Positions 10,898-23,531 are shown, numbered from the stretch's first letter. The stretch: 55,253 nucleotides of DNA from Parachlorella kessleri (GCA_001598975.1 BBXU01000019.1:1-55253); one strand, 5' to 3'. Notes: a model not told the origin generated them from the sequence alone. Program-made: numbers and translations.

Positions 10898-13673
10898 TTG
10901 TCCTCTCAAGGTTGCTTGGCACAGGTCTGCTAACAAGCCCGACAGCTGCAACCGTGAACCCACGCCGTCTGCTATCCTCATGTGGCAAAAGCCGATGAGC
11001 TGCATGTAGATTGGGGGCAGCAAGCACGTTAAGTGGTAGGCGGCTGAGACTCAGCCCGTTAGATGGCAGCTATATGCCACAACATCAGTACAGAGGATGC
11101 GGTATGTTGGTGCCAGAGCAGCGGCATGCTGTGAGACTACACTGACTAGTGCCGACCACGAACACGTTTTCCACTGCAACTTACGCAACACCAAGGCTGC
11201 GGTGATCCCAGCTCGCTCGCTCGTCAACCGCAGTCAGGAACTAGGCATACTCTGCCTACCTTTATGTACTCCAACTTGAGGAACTCGTGCATCTGACCAT
11301 TGTTGCGGACCACCCTAAACAGGATGCTTATGATGTCCGTCGCACTATACCCCTGGTCCCACAGGGCCTGCAGCAAATCAAGGGCTTGAGACTCAGCACC
11401 CATGGAGTGCAGGAAGGAAGGCCACCTACTCAGCGGTCCGGTGCCACGGCGGAAGGGACAGCAGCTGTTGACCAATAGCAATCCCGTGGTGGCAATGGTG
11501 GCTCCGCAAGGTGTTGGCCGGCTTGCCGTGCAGTGAAGAGTACAGGAGTCGGAGAGCACAGCCATGGCAGCCATGACCCAGGGTTTGTTAAGGGCAAACC
11601 AAGTGTGGTACGGGAGGCTGGTACTCACCTTCAGGCCCTGGTAGGCATCATCTATTCGGGCTTCCATGCACTGCCTAACGATGTTACCAACAAGGATGGG
11701 GTGCGGCTGGTCACACACTCGGAACACGTTCTCCTGGTTGACCAGCCCAAAGCCATTTGCCGTGGCCTGCAGGTAGGCAGGCGGGCAGGCAGGCACGGAC
11801 ACCATACTCGCTGTCAAGTGTGACTAAGCACATGATATAAAGACGGTGTTGCCTGCAGACGCACACTCGCCCGCACGGTCTCAGGGCCTGTTGTTGGACG
11901 CATCACACACGCACAGCATCGTCTGCCCTTCTCTGCCACATGCTACCCAACGGCCTTGCAAACCCTGCCCTCACTTCTGACGAGGCAGCCAGCACACCTG
12001 CAAGCTATTGAGCGCCTGCCGCATGTCACCATCTGCCGTAAAGACTGCTGCCTCCAGGCCGTCGGGCGTGTGAGCCACCCCCTCTGCCTGGCACACATAC
12101 AGTAGCCGCTGCAGGATGTCCTTGTCGCTCAGCTTGGAATACCTTCAGGGGAGCATTGCCACCCACTTGTGGGACGGAAGCCCCATGACGGCAGGGCTAC
12201 CACGCCCGGAGTCGCCCTTCCCGATAATCCCTACAGGATGGCGGAGCCTCGGGCGCCATAAAGGCTGCCCAACGCAACCGCACCTTACTGATGTCCTGGC
12301 ATGTCACATACAAGCACAGGCAGGGCTCAGCGCTCCGCGATGCACCATGCAGGCAGGTAGCTGGAAGCCTGTGTCCATGTAGATCGGCCACCACGCCTCA
12401 CCGGACGATGGCGCATCTGCTCTGGATGGGCTCAATGATCTTAGAGGAGGTGTTGCAGGCCAGGGCAAAGCGGGTGGTGGACGAGTAGATCTCCATTGTG
12501 CGCCGGAGAGCCTGCTGTGCCCCAGACGTCATGCTGAAAGGGAACGTGCGGCAGAAGGCATCAGGTTAGCTGCGCTCTGGCAGGACCCAGCTGACGAGGG
12601 CTCGTGATGAGCTGCCTCGATATGTATTTCAGAGGCTGGCTTGGCTTGAGCCGCAGGGAGTTGTTGCTAGCGGTGCATAAGGCGGTGCTGCCCAGCAACC
12701 TATTACTGCCCGCGTGCATGCAGTTAACTTTTGGATCTACTCGGCAGCTGCCATCAGGCCAGCTGTAACCAACTGCACGCCAGCGCCGCTTGTTGACACA
12801 CGCAAGCATAGTGTGCTACCAGGTCTTAATCATTCACCTGTCTGCCTCGTCCAGGATCACTATCTTGTGCCGGCCAAGAGGCAAGGTGACTTTCTGTTGC
12901 GCAAACATCTTGATCTTATTCCGTACTACATCAATGCCCCTGCATCAACAGCCAGACCTCGTGACCCTATTGTCTCTTGCTCCTCCTCGCCAGGAGCTCC
13001 CGTAGCCACGTTGGGCCTCCAATTCCTTGTCCGCTGTGCGACAAGTGCCCTCACCAGCAGCTGCCTTCAACCCCAGATACCCGACCATTGGTGCCTCCTG
13101 GCTCACCTGTCGTCTGACGCATTGAGCTCTAAGACCGCCTCCCTGAAACTTGCGCCCAGTAACTCATGCGCCAGGCAAAGGATGCTGGTGGTCTTGCCAG
13201 TACCTGGTGGGCCCTGCAATACAGAGAAATCAAATGCATGGCTGCCGGTAAGCTCACTAACAACCGTGCTGTAAGCACAGTTACCAGTCCTATACCTGAG
13301 CTGTGGGTGTCTGCTGACAAGCTCTGCAGGCACGAGGAGGTTGCACACTTGCAGGTACCTTCATCAGATTCCAGAGGGGAGCAATGTTTACCGCGGGGCC
13401 ACCTGATAGCAGTACTCACGGCCAGGACGACGTTTGGCATGTTGCCCTCCTCAGCTATTACTTGCAGCCGGGATACTGCCTCAGGGTTCCCGACGATGTC
13501 TTTGATACGGGTTGGCCTGTATTTCTCCACCTGAACATACAGTGTGTACAGTTGCGTTGAGCAAGCCTGCATGCCTGCAACCGCGCCGCACGTTACAGGG
13601 ACCCACTCACCCAAGGCAGCTCAAATGTCTGCTTTGCTGTAGAGGCAGCCTTGTCCACGTCCATGGCCGCCAT
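10892..13673 (-). CDS. RFC2: Replication factor C subunit 2 (RFC2/p40-type clamp loader)
   Basis: Model of 337 aa with nine exons: 13673-13611, 13530-13420, 13213-13107, 12939-12838, 12533-12402, 12142-11998, 11766-11629, 11367-11260 and 10999-10892. It starts [12 protein letters not shown]. Motifs seen: [19 protein letters not shown] (RFC box), Walker [19 protein letters not shown], Walker [22 protein letters not shown], the SRC finger [13 protein letters not shown], and a C-terminal helical part ending with [20 protein letters not shown]. Subunits of RFC load PCNA onto primer-template DNA with ATP. The [12 protein letters not shown] context matches the p40/RFC2 subunit rather than RFC3, 4 or 5. 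Length is normal. The gene is divergent from the elongin B-like gene, with 512 bp between start codons. Confidence 0.95.
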
Positions 13674-14185
13674 CGTAACGCAGTTAGGCTTGGAAACGTG
13701 GCTACCCTAAGGACTGGTAGTTTGGCAGTGGTTAGAAAGTGCCGCAAGAAAACAGTGAAGTGATCACAAGTTTAGCGTCAGGAAAAGTGCACTGAGAAAC
13801 CAGAACCTAGCTTCGATGTTAATGCGTACCAGGAGAAGGTAAGCGAGGATACATGCTAAAATGGAACCCCACCTTCAAAACTTTCTCGGCGCCTTGCAAC
13901 TTCCCGCCGCAAGGTATTCCCACTCCTTGGCACTGTTTACATGGCTCACAAGTATATGGAAGCGTACTTTAGGCTTGGAGTGTAGCATATAGTAGCCCGG
14001 TCTACCTAGGCACCTCACCTGCTTACAACATCTGCTTCTCTCTTAACTGCTGCATACTGCAGCAACATGGTGAGTTCATCGGCATGTACTGGTGTTCATC
14101 CAGCGCCCTGGAACCTCAGCTTATGAGCGAGCATCAACACATGATCCGACATTTTCCGGACGGCTGTCAATGACACCAGGGATCC
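13674..14185. promoter_or_regulatory. Divergent promoter region RFC2 / elongin B-like
   Basis: The stretch lies between two divergent start codons. I see no obvious TATA box. At 14067 an ATG is followed directly by GTGAGT, so an upstream 5' UTR or start exon for the right-hand gene is possible (splicing to the CCAG at about 14178 would stay in frame). Confidence 0.4.
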
Positions 14186-15051
14186 ATGTACGTTCGCCTG
14201 AAAAGAAGAAAGGCGACTGTATTTCTATATGTCGACCCAACGGATACAGTTGCTCAGATGAAGACCAAGCTAGCAGACATTGTGCAGCAGGTAGGCTGCT
14301 TTCAGCAGCAAGAGGGCGGGGTCCGACCTGTGCAGGTTGAAGAAGCTTACGGTTGCAGTATCTAGGTCAAGGGCAAGGTGCATCTGCCTTGATTTGCACC
14401 TGCTAGTTAGTGACAAGAGAGTAGCCTTTGACACTACCTGCAGTGCCTAGGGTGCATCACTTGACATGCCTTAGTGTCCTGCCTGCCCTTGCAGCCACCA
14501 GACGGGCAACGAATATACAAGGACGGTAACCTTTTGGAGGACTCAAAAAGTTTGGCAGAGCTGCGAATAGAGAATGACGATGTTCTGGCACTGACTTACA
14601 AGCAAGAAGGTATGGACTGGCCAGGTACCCAAGTTCAGCGGGATTGCATCAGAGTCAGCAAAGCTGGCCGGTTTAGTAAAGCAGCGTGATGAGGGCACCT
14701 GCTGTAGGAGCTACAACAGCTCTGAACGCACACTTCCCCTTACCCTGAGTGCGTTGACTGCTTGCGCAAGGAGGCCTGTCCTGGCAGCCAGGAAATCTCC
14801 TGATGACACACAGGTCCCTTGACCAGCAGTGGGTAGAGTGGATTAGTAGACCGCTTTGCCATCATGCACGGGGCGTCACCGCCCAGCTGTAAGTATGCTG
14901 TCACCTATGAGTGTCTGGTGAGTGTTCTCGCGGCTTGGGTGTGAGCCAGTAGGATTCACAGCTCCCTACAGTTGTTGGCGCAGATGGAAGCTGGGAGGAC
15001 ATAGACATCGAGAGTTACCAGCCAGACAAGGAAGGCATGCAGGATCAGTAG
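14186..15051 (+). CDS. Elongin B-like ubiquitin-fold protein
   Basis: Model of 99 aa with exons 14186-14290, 14495-14609 and 14972-15051. It reads MYVRLKRRKATVFLYVDPT, then TVAQMKTKLADIVQQ, PPDGQRIYKDGNLLEDSKSL and DGSWEDIDIESY. This follows elongin B: beta-strand start with IRRHKTTIF equivalent, PPDEQRLYKD equivalent, and an acidic tail. Elongin B pairs with elongin C in Cullin-RING ubiquitin ligases and with elongin A in transcription elongation. No C-terminal Gly-Gly exists, so it is not conjugatable ubiquitin. An alternative start at 14067 would add a few residues. Confidence 0.78.
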
Positions 15052-15373
15052 TAATTGATTGCACACGGCTGAAGGCTGGAAGCATGTCGCCGCCCCCTGT
15101 GTTTTGACATGGTCGGTGCCATTCGTCTCCTGAAGCTGCCTTGAACACACCTTTTTTTTCGTAATTTCACTCAGTAGCATGTAGGCCTGCCTTTTAACCA
15201 GTCGACAAGGGCTGTCGCTGAAAGTGTACCATAAGGCTGCTGCATGGTTGTGGCAACAAAGTAGGAGCTAGGAATCAAACTGTTACCTTATTCTAGCCAA
15301 ATGACAACACCGGGAGTGGACTAGGAAGGTACCAAGCTGCCTTGCAGACTGTCATGTGATGTGCAGCTTTGAC
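15052..15373. other. Convergent 3' region of elongin B-like and SEC22
   Basis: A 322 bp tail-to-tail spacer. It contains a T8 run near 15150. No TGTAA signal was found on either strand here, so the poly(A) sites are unresolved. Confidence 0.4.
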
Positions 15374-17040
15374 TCAAAGTATCCACCGTGTGAGGATGTA
15401 GATGACAACTATTGCCCCCACAACAATGAGCGGAACGTATTTCCGTAAGAGCGCCTGCAAGCAAAAAGATATTTCAAGCATCACATCCAGAACAACACAG
15501 TTTGAATGGCAATAAGGCTGCCATGGCAATATATTCTGCATCCAGCCCTGTCACCCATGCTAATAACTGCATAGACTGTCCGCCCAGTATACCCGTACCT
15601 CCTCTCTGATCGCATTACCTGCCACCCTAAATAAATACAGTCCGCGCCTCACTCTCTACTCGCACCACCTACCACCCTTGATGATAAGAACCACTTGCCA
15701 CCATGCAGCACTCCCCAGATCCACGAAAGCTGAGCAGCATGAGGATCCCATACCTGATGATACAAGTCCTTCGCCCGCACTGCAAACTGCTTAGCATCTT
15801 GTGAAAGCATGTTGGACATCTCAGTCATCCCTGCAGGGCACCGATGCCCAAGCCTTGGACTCGTCCTTGGCCTAGATGCCCCAAACGAATGTACAGGTCA
15901 TAGACCGGGCTTAGTAACAACCCATCTGGGTAATATCGTTACACAAACTAGGGTAATTGACCCAAGCTGGCTTGATTTGAAACACAGCAGACCACAAGCG
16001 GGTTGCCACCAGCAGATAGTTTGCATCTCCCAGCAGGCGTGCAGGCCGGGGTGTTTGACTCACTGTCTAACCGCTCCCCGTGGCCCAGCACCTCCTGGAT
16101 GTTGCGGGTCATGATGGAGTGCACCTCCTGGATGTCCTCGTTCAGCTTCGCGATGTTGCGCTGCGTCCGCGTGTCCAAGTAGAGCTTCTTGGTCTTCTGG
16201 ATGAAGGTGTCTGTGGGCAGCAGATTCACAGCTCAACTGCGTGAACAACTCTGGGGCGGGCACCTGGATGAACGTAGGTGGTGAGGAAGGCGTTGCTAAA
16301 TACCTGCCGTGAAGAGCCTGTGTGGAGTGAGGTGCAACAGTGCCATCCCCACGACATCAATACACTTAGCTTTTGCCTAAGGGTGGCCACTGGCGAAGTT
16401 GCACACGAACTTCAGCAAGCGCAACACTATGTCACTTGGCTGGTTAGGCTACAGCCAGCTAGCACCAACTGTGGGCAAATAGAAACACCTTGGAGGGTTT
16501 ATGTCGTCAATTACAGCACCTTCCCCTGTTGAACTCGAGCGGAGTCTGGACCTCACCAAGCACAGGCTGCCCTTCCTTGACAGTCTCCCAACACTCACCG
16601 AACTTAATGAAAGCATATGGTCGTGTGACGCCCTCTATCTGGGGCCCATACAACCGCGAGAACTCGCTCTGCAGCTCGTCAAGGTACTGGAAGGCCAGCT
16701 TCTTGGGATAGGCCTTGTCTGTGAGCGTCAAGTAGCACACGTCACCCTCGATGATGTAGTGGAAGGTAAAGGGCCCTGACTCTATTGTCATGCGGGGTGG
16801 GGGCTTGGAGGGCCCGGCTGACATCTTCTTGAAGATGGACTGCACGCAGCATGGGTTCTTAGTGGGCCGGCTGAAGCAGGGCCAAGAGTTTAGGCGGCAG
16901 TCCTCTGCACAACTGCACACGAAAAGGCTCACCTTGGCTTGGGACTTGTAGGAGTACATCTCATGTTCCTTGTCCGCGTCTAGGCCCTCCGCCAGGGGCA
17001 GGCCGTCCCGCACCCTGGCCACCAGGGTCAGGCGGACCAT
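15374..17040 (-). CDS. SEC22: SEC22-type longin R-SNARE
   Basis: Model of 217 aa with exons 17040-16933, 16839-16599, 16210-16064, 15830-15754 and 15454-15374. An N-terminal longin domain (MVRLTLVARVRDGLPLAEG, MTIESGPFTFHYIIEGDVCY, KLAFQYLDELQSEF) is followed by a SNARE helix (IQKTKKLYLDTRTQRNIAKL, IMTRNIQEVLGHGERLD, MSNMLSQDAKQFAVRAKDLY) and a C-terminal membrane anchor (VPLIVVGAIVVIYILTRWIL). SEC22 acts in ER-Golgi vesicle fusion and is tail-anchored in the ER. The position that is Arg in the zero layer of animal SEC22 (RGE) is His here (HGE); land plant SEC22 also departs from Arg there as I recall. The last intron (15753-15455) carries two units of the dispersed repeat. Confidence 0.94.
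15541..15690. repeat. Dispersed repeat copies B and C, tandem pair
   Basis: This lies inside SEC22 intron 4. Copy B (about 15541-15630) has gtcacccatgctaata, then actgcatagac, cccagtatacccgtacctcc and tctgatcgcattacctgcc. Copy C (about 15640-15690) has a degraded cctcactctctactcgcacc and acctaccaccc. The unit is about 60-90 bp and looks like a fragment of a satellite or a small non-autonomous element. Confidence 0.65.
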
Positions 17041-17437
17041 CCTGGCGGTGGCGTCAGGTTTATGCTAGGGAGCGACTGATCACAAAGCGTGCACAAGTCC
17101 AGCCTGGCAGACGCGCACAACCACCTAGTACTTCTTGGGTACCCTGTAATCAAACGAGGCACACGTAACTCTAGGATAAGTCAAGCACCCCGATCAATGC
17201 TAGCTTGGCGGTGTTGGGGTGTCTAACGCAGCTGCAGCCAAGACATTGATCTGAACAAACATGAAACGGGGGTTTTCAAGAAATGGACCTGACTAACACC
17301 TGACTAACAAATGACTGAAGGGTCAAATCGCTCGTCCTCACTTTCGATCCCAATGAAAACGCAACGTTGTGGCATCTAGAACTGATGCCCTTGACAGTGT
17401 GAGCTTAGAATTGCGGACAGCCCGGCTGGATCAGAAG
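17041..17437. promoter_or_regulatory. Divergent promoter region SEC22 / CCDC57-like
   Basis: 397 bp between divergent start codons. No TATA-like motif is clear. A tract with repeated ctgactaac occurs near 17290-17310. Confidence 0.35.
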
Positions 17438-20400
17438 ATGGATCAAGATGAAGGCGGTGCCAGCGAGGTCTGCTCTCTTATAGCCCAGAAGGAGCAGGAG
17501 ATTGCCAAGCTGCGTGAAGGCTCGCTGAAGCAGCTGGAGGAGAAGGTGGGGAAGCACTGGTGCTCTGCTGGTGGTGAACTAAGCAAGGTCGCACATCGTT
17601 CAGCCAAACAACCTAGCTGGTTTGCCCAAGTGCAGCTGCGCCGCAAGGAGGAGCAGTTGCGCTTACTCCAACAGCAGCTGGCCTCCCTGCAAGCAGATTT
17701 TCAGTACAACTTGGAGTTGTTGGATGGGCGGGATGGTGAGCTGGCTGCCTTTGAGGCTGCCTTACACCAGGCAGCCAAGCAGGGAGAGGAGAAGGACGCA
17801 TTGGTAGCTGCCATGCAGCAGGCCCTTAGCGAAGCTGAGGCAGGTCAGTAGTGCTGGCAGGTTGCTTGCTGGCCGGACGCCTGGCTTGCTCAGGGTTCCT
17901 GAACCCTCACACGCTGAGCTACTCCTTGCTGCAGCTCTACTTGCGGAGCATGCGGGCAGGGAGCGTGCTGAAGCCGCATTGCAGCAGCAGCGGCGAGCTC
18001 TAATGCAGGAGCATGCAGATGCTAAGAGTGCTGCTGCCCGTGAGCTGCAACAGGCGCAGGACTCTGCTCATGCCCAGTGTAGTGCTCTCGAAGCTAAACT
18101 GCAGGCCGCACAGCACGAGTGTGCCAAGCTGGAGCAAGGGCATCAACAGACACTGGCACAGCTGGAGGTGCGATATTAAGTTCATGCCCCTTGCCCTGAT
18201 GTGGGGCAGCACAAACTTCCCCTCTAGCAAGCCTGCATTGTGTGGACGGTCTTGTTGTTGTTCAGCCCAGACTATGCCCCAGCTTCATGCGCACTGGCTG
18301 TTTCTCATTTCAGGAACATCACCAAAAGCGTGCAACTGAGCTTCAGTTGCGGGTCACAGTGCTCGAACAGCTTGGGCACCAGCGCGAGATGGACCTGACA
18401 GCCGCTCAGCAGGATCTTAGGGAGCGGATAGCACATGCTGCGGTGGGCTACAGGCTGATGCACCATGCCTAACTGTAAACGCTCAAGGAGACAGACTGAT
18501 ACATTATGTCCAATGATGTGTGCACACAAGTGCAGATATTGACAAGTCCGCCACTGGCACTGACATGCCAGCATTATCTATGTCGGGCTTTGAAATGCTC
18601 TCTGCCGCACCTGCCAATGGATGGCACAACCCATATGTCCCTGTATGCAGGCTGTTAGCGCACGGTTAGAGAGCCTGCAGCAAGAAGCCAAAGCGCTAGC
18701 AGCAAAGGCAGAATCCATGCAGCGTACTCACAAAACTGAGGTCAGCAGACAGCAGCAGGATAAGGAGGCCCTCACACAACAGCTGCAGCAGCAGGAACGA
18801 TCCCATCAGGCCCTCGTCCGAGACCTGCAAGGGAAGTTGGATGTCATGCAGCAGCAAGCCATGAAGCAACAGGTTGAGAGCGCTTCTGAATGCAGCAGAC
18901 TTGAGGCAGGCCAGCGAGTAGAGATTGAGGAGCTGCGGGGGGACCTTGCAAAGGCAAAAGGTGCGTCGGGGAAGCCTGCTGGCCCTTTTAGACTGGGAAG
19001 TTCACATGTCATCCGCAGTATGGCGCCTCTCGAATCGTGAGTGGAGTCAGAGCTTAAAGCATTCCTAAGGTTGCATTGAGACACCTCTTGGGGGACTGTA
19101 CGCCAGCAGCTGCAGATTAGTGCTGCGGTGCAGAGCAATCTGCGCGCTTAAGAGCTGACCTTGAGGAGGCCAGGGCTGCACTGGAGCTGCAACACAGTGT
19201 GCTGCAAGAGCAGCTGCAGCGTCTCCTTGCAGACAAGGACATGCAACTTCAGGCGCTGCAGGAGGCGCTGGAAGCCCAGAAGCAGTAAGGCGTCAATGTC
19301 TCACCTCGCTGCGTAAACTCCCTTAAGTGGTTCTGAGGTCGATGCTGGTCCCCAGGTGAATGGCCTCCGTTAAGGGTGCATCTCTGGTGCTTTCTGCAGG
19401 CAATTGGGAAATGAGATCAACCAATTGCGACATGAAGCATCTTCTGACAAGCAAGATTTGCGGGATATGTCTCAGCAGCTGGCTGCAGTTGAAGCATTTG
19501 CAGCCCAGCAGGAGCGGGAGCTTGCACAGCACCGGGTGGGTGGGTTGGGAAACCCGGGCTTGCGTATATGACATGATACACTGGCTGCTGGCCTATCCGC
19601 TCAAGCTTGCTCTCTGTGGGATGGCGGCAAGAATATAATGGTTTGTGCATCTGTTATGCTCTTTGGAAGGTTGTGGGCTGTAGCAGGTGGACAAGGTGCC
19701 AAAAGCCTGTGTCACTGTGCTCCCCCAGCATGATGGGTTATGCCAGTCCACTCAGTATTTCAAAAAAGCGTATCATGCCTGACTGAATGAGAAGCTATAC
19801 GTCTGTGGTGCAAGCAGGAGAGCATGTCTGTTTGGGAGTTGCAAAAGGCTGCAGCAGGGCTGGGCCCCAGCATCGAAGAGTGGGAGGGCATGCTAAAGAG
19901 AGTCACCTTACAGAGGGATGAAGCTCAAACCACAGCCAAGGTGCCACATTACCTGGTGCATACTCAGCAAGAGGAGACTGCGCTTGATCATGGTGGTTTG
20001 CAAGCACGATTTGGGCCGGCTCAGCATTGCATGCCAAGCAGTGCCTACCACCTCCATATCCAATGTGAATTTAGGCAGTCAACCCAAGGTATTTTTCTAT
20101 TCTAATGGTGTCATTTGACCCTTCCCTTTTGCATTCCAGGAATGTCAGGCCAGGCTGGCGCTGCGCGACATGGAGGTGCAGCAGCTGCAGCAGCAAATAA
20201 CAGCCAGACAGCTTTGCTCCCCAGACTGCTGCCCGCATGACGGCGGCTCCTCCAGCAGTCTTGATGGTGTTTTTGGTGCCGGTAACACATTGGCTGGGAT
20301 GCCAATGGGGCAGTCGGTGAACAGCCAGTCTGCACAGGCAATCGAGATGCTGGCGCACAGGCGGGCACTTGAAGCTGCGCAAGCGCAAAATGCACAGCTC

Positions 20401-21758
20401 CAAGCTGCCCTCCATGCACTGGCAGCCGAGATGCAGCAGTTGCAGCAGGCACAGGTAGAGGCTCAGCCGATTCCGCCGCAAGCCCTGCAGGAAGCCACAA
20501 ACGTGCAGCCTGATGCAGGCCAGGCACAGGTGCGCAGGTAAGCTAGACTCGATGAGCGGTCACTGAACTTGGCTTGCCAACAACCCAGTAGCCTGCCTGG
20601 ATTATATAGAGTACCCTAGCGCGCAGCCCCGGATGGCAAGCTAGGCTGTGCTAGGCATTCCCCGAATACTAGCTGCAGCGACCATCTTGTCCAAGACGAA
20701 TATGAGGGAGGAGTATGAATTGATTCTTCAGGGCCTCGCTGCAACCGTTCCAGTGTGGTTGCCATGGCTTTGTGAGTGAGTTGAAGTAAATCACAGAAAG
20801 TACACTGAGAGCCCCCTTCTTCCATGCAGGCTGCGTAAAGAGGTCAGCCGTCTCCAGTGTGAGGTCCACCGTCTGGCAGCAGAGAATGAGAGGCTGATGG
20901 AGATGAGTAATGAGTTGAGAGCTGAGAGGAACAGGTTCACCCTGGCCCTGATGCCTGCTGGCGGCTGCGGCAGTCCAGTTTATTCCCTCATGCCAAGGCA
21001 ACTGCTCCTGCCCTGCCAGGTGTGATCGTGTTCTAGTCACTGCAAGCTGGAAGTCCTGGCCGGCATTACGCCACCAATGCATGGCAGATTGTGCGTGGGG
21101 GGCACAGCTGGATGCAGTTCTCTCTTGCTTGCCTACATGTCAGTATGAAGGGCCTTTCCTTACTCTTGTGCCATTATCCCACAGTCCCCTAGCAGCGAGG
21201 GCATACAGCCTTGCCGTGTTTGCAAATGTGTCCGCCCGTAGCCAAGAGCCATGCTGATTATGCGAGCGACTGTGTCCCATGCAGAGCCCCAGCAGCACCT
21301 CTAGGACACAACCATGCCTGGATGCCTTCTCTGGTCGTTCGCAGCAACCGCCACAGCCGCAGCAGCCCTCCCTGGAGCACGAGCCCCTGAAGAACCATGC
21401 CATAGCCTCTGGCCCAGTTTGGACCGAGTTATCCCAGAGCTCAGCTTCTCCAGCTGCCTTGGTGCCTCCCAACTGCAGTGCTGCACCTACAGCTAATAGC
21501 ATGGGAGTAGTCGGCCAGCAGGTGGCCAGAAGTGCCGTCGCCACTAAGCTGCCAGCTAAGGCTGGACGACAAGCAGCAGGCGCGCCCCCCCCGGTATGAC
21601 TGTGAATTTGAGTGTCCCTTGCTTACATGCCTCCCAATCTGTTTTTAACAGCACCCATTCTCAACCCACGGTTCTGCATGCAGAAGGAGGAGGTTCCCGG
21701 GACTACAAAACCTAGCCCTCCAAAAATGAAGGTTCGCAACTACAATATCAAGGATTAG
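17438..21758 (+). CDS. Coiled-coil protein, CCDC57-like
   Basis: Model of 789 aa in twelve exons: 17438-17545, 17636-17843, 17935-18167, 18314-18442, 18651-18960, 19134-19284, 19400-19535, 19818-19940, 20140-20537, 20830-21019, 21285-21593 and 21684-21758. Almost the whole protein is heptad-rich, Gln/Glu/Ala-rich coiled coil. The N-terminal block KEEQLRLLQQQLASLQADF followed by YNLELLDGRDGEL, and the later RLMEMSNELRAERNR, resemble CCDC57, a centriolar/centriolar-satellite coiled-coil protein of animals and flagellated protists. That assignment rests on memory of weak motifs, and any long coiled-coil protein is an alternative. The tail is Ser/Pro/Gln-rich and ends KVRNYNIKD. Intron 1 (90 bp) is in frame and stop-free, so its removal is not certain. 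Confidence 0.6.
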
Positions 21759-21876
21759 CCCGGGGTTTGTAACAGAACGTCACACGAACGTCAGATAGCC
21801 AATGTGAGGCAGAGGCGGCCATGGTCAGGTCGCAGCAGAACTCCACTGACCCCCTCTCATCATCGGCCGAGGCCCA
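21759..21876. terminator. Convergent 3' ends of CCDC57-like and MSRB
   Basis: Only 118 bp separate the two stop codons. A plus-strand TGTAA is at 21768-21772. The nearest minus-strand TGTAA I find is at 21627-21623, inside the last CCDC57-like intron, so the two transcripts probably overlap antisense. Confidence 0.4.
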
Positions 21877-23531
21877 TCATTCTTGAGCCTTTGGGACGAA
21901 CTTGACAGAGATACTGTTCACACTGCAAACCAAAAGTGAAACCCACCATTAGTTAGAAGATGTTAACTTGATACAGCACGCATGGCAATTGCCACAAGAC
22001 AAAACACAGCATCATACAGACATGCACTCATACTTCTCCAGCATCAAGGGGCCAAGAGCTGAAGATCTCTAGCCACGCTCACACCAACATGCTACAGTAG
22101 CTAGCTGTAGCTGCGACAGCTAAACCTGCAAGGACCCAACGATCACCACAACGATTTCAACAATGAGCGCCATGTACTCACCAGTGCCGCTGGTCAGTGG
22201 GTGTTGGGAAGCCCTGCAACACACCAGCAGCAGTGAATGCTTAAGGACAGTTACAACAACAAGCCATGATCAGCAAGTCAGTTATCAAAGTACACACGAT
22301 CTACAGGACCAGCTCTTCCAACAGATTGACATATATCCTTGTACTCGCAACCAGGCCCGCTCCAACATCTGTCCTACCTCGCCCTCAAAGACATGGCCAA
22401 GATGGCCGCCGCACTTGGCGCAGGTAATCTCCACCTGCAAGGAAGGGAGCCATCCCAATTGCACACCGAGGTGAGTAGTTGCAGATATAAGTCTTAAGAG
22501 ACCAGCACCATAACTAACTGCACAAACATGTTACTTCTTCGCACGAACACGGTAGTGGCTTGCAAGAAGAGAGCTTGCTTGCAAGAGTGGCTGCAACATG
22601 CAGATCCTGGCCTGCACAAGCCTCTCCTTACCCGCTTCATACCGAAGCTGACATCCTCGTGCCGATCAACAGATCCGGGGATATGATCGTAGAATGCCGG
22701 CCAGCCACAACCACTTTTGAACTTGGTCTCGGACCTGCAGCACCAAAACGTTAGTCTAGTGTCAAGCTTTTCTCTCCTGAGACTGAACTGCACTGCAATC
22801 CCTGCCGAGCACCTCCCCAAGCCAGGTAACTGTTACTCGAAGCCACCCTACAGCAAACCCATGCCACGGTGCTGCAGAGCCTATCTATTCGCCCCTGCGG
22901 CCGTGGGATTAGGTGGAGAGTACAACTTACGTGTACAGCGGGTTTCCACAAGCTCGACAGACAAACAGCCCGTCTTCATAGAAATTATTATATTCGCCAC
23001 TGTTGGGAGGCTCGGTGCCCTTCTGTCGCAGCACTTGGTACTGCATAATGGCAGGACCAAACGAAGCACTCAGCCAGGCCACTGGTGACCCAGTCCGCAC
23101 GAAACGACTGCCGATTCTGACCCACCCTGAATAACCGCAGATATGAGTTGAACCACAACCCTGGTGAGTAAATGGTCAAACCCCCTCAACTCACCTCCTG
23201 GGCTGAGAGGAGCTCCTTCCAAGTCTGCGGCAAAAGGGGTAAAAATGAGCCTTGTCAGTGACGCTCAGACAACCCCCCCCCCCCCCCCCACCGCTCTGAG
23301 TCTTGACACTGCACAGGGCTGTACGGTGATCACATGTAACTTACAACTTGCGTTATGCAGCCTTACCTTCTCTGGAGTGTTTTTGTCAAGCTGCAGATCC
23401 CGGCTGCTGCTCGCCATGGCGCGCACGATGAGGGGAAGAACCAGAACTTTCCTAGCCACACTTCTCACCACTCGAGCAGGAGGTCGGTAAAGGGAGGTCC
23501 GTGGAGCGATGCTGCGCACTGTGAAGGCCAT
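21877..23531 (-). CDS. MSRB: Methionine-R-sulfoxide reductase B, organelle-targeted
   Basis: Model of 180 aa with exons 23531-23367, 23224-23195, 23040-22931, 22734-22632, 22434-22378, 22213-22182 and 21922-21877. The first about 45 residues are Arg/Ser/Val-rich without acids, a transit peptide (chloroplast most likely). The SelR domain follows: YQVLRQKGTEPPNSGEY, zinc-site CRACG and CAKCG, KSGCGWPAFYDHIPG, GHLGHVFEGEGFPT, and catalytic Cys in QRHCVNSISVKFVP. It reduces Met-R-sulfoxide back to Met using thioredoxin-type donors, repairing oxidised proteins. Both CxxC zinc motifs are intact. Intron 1 contains a 17-base homopolymer (G on the coding strand). It is divergent from FolD with 262 bp between starts. 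Confidence 0.94.
23273..23289. repeat. C17 homopolymer in MSRB intron 1
   Basis: A run of 17 C on plus (17 G on the MSRB sense strand), within the intron 23366-23225. Confidence 0.9.
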
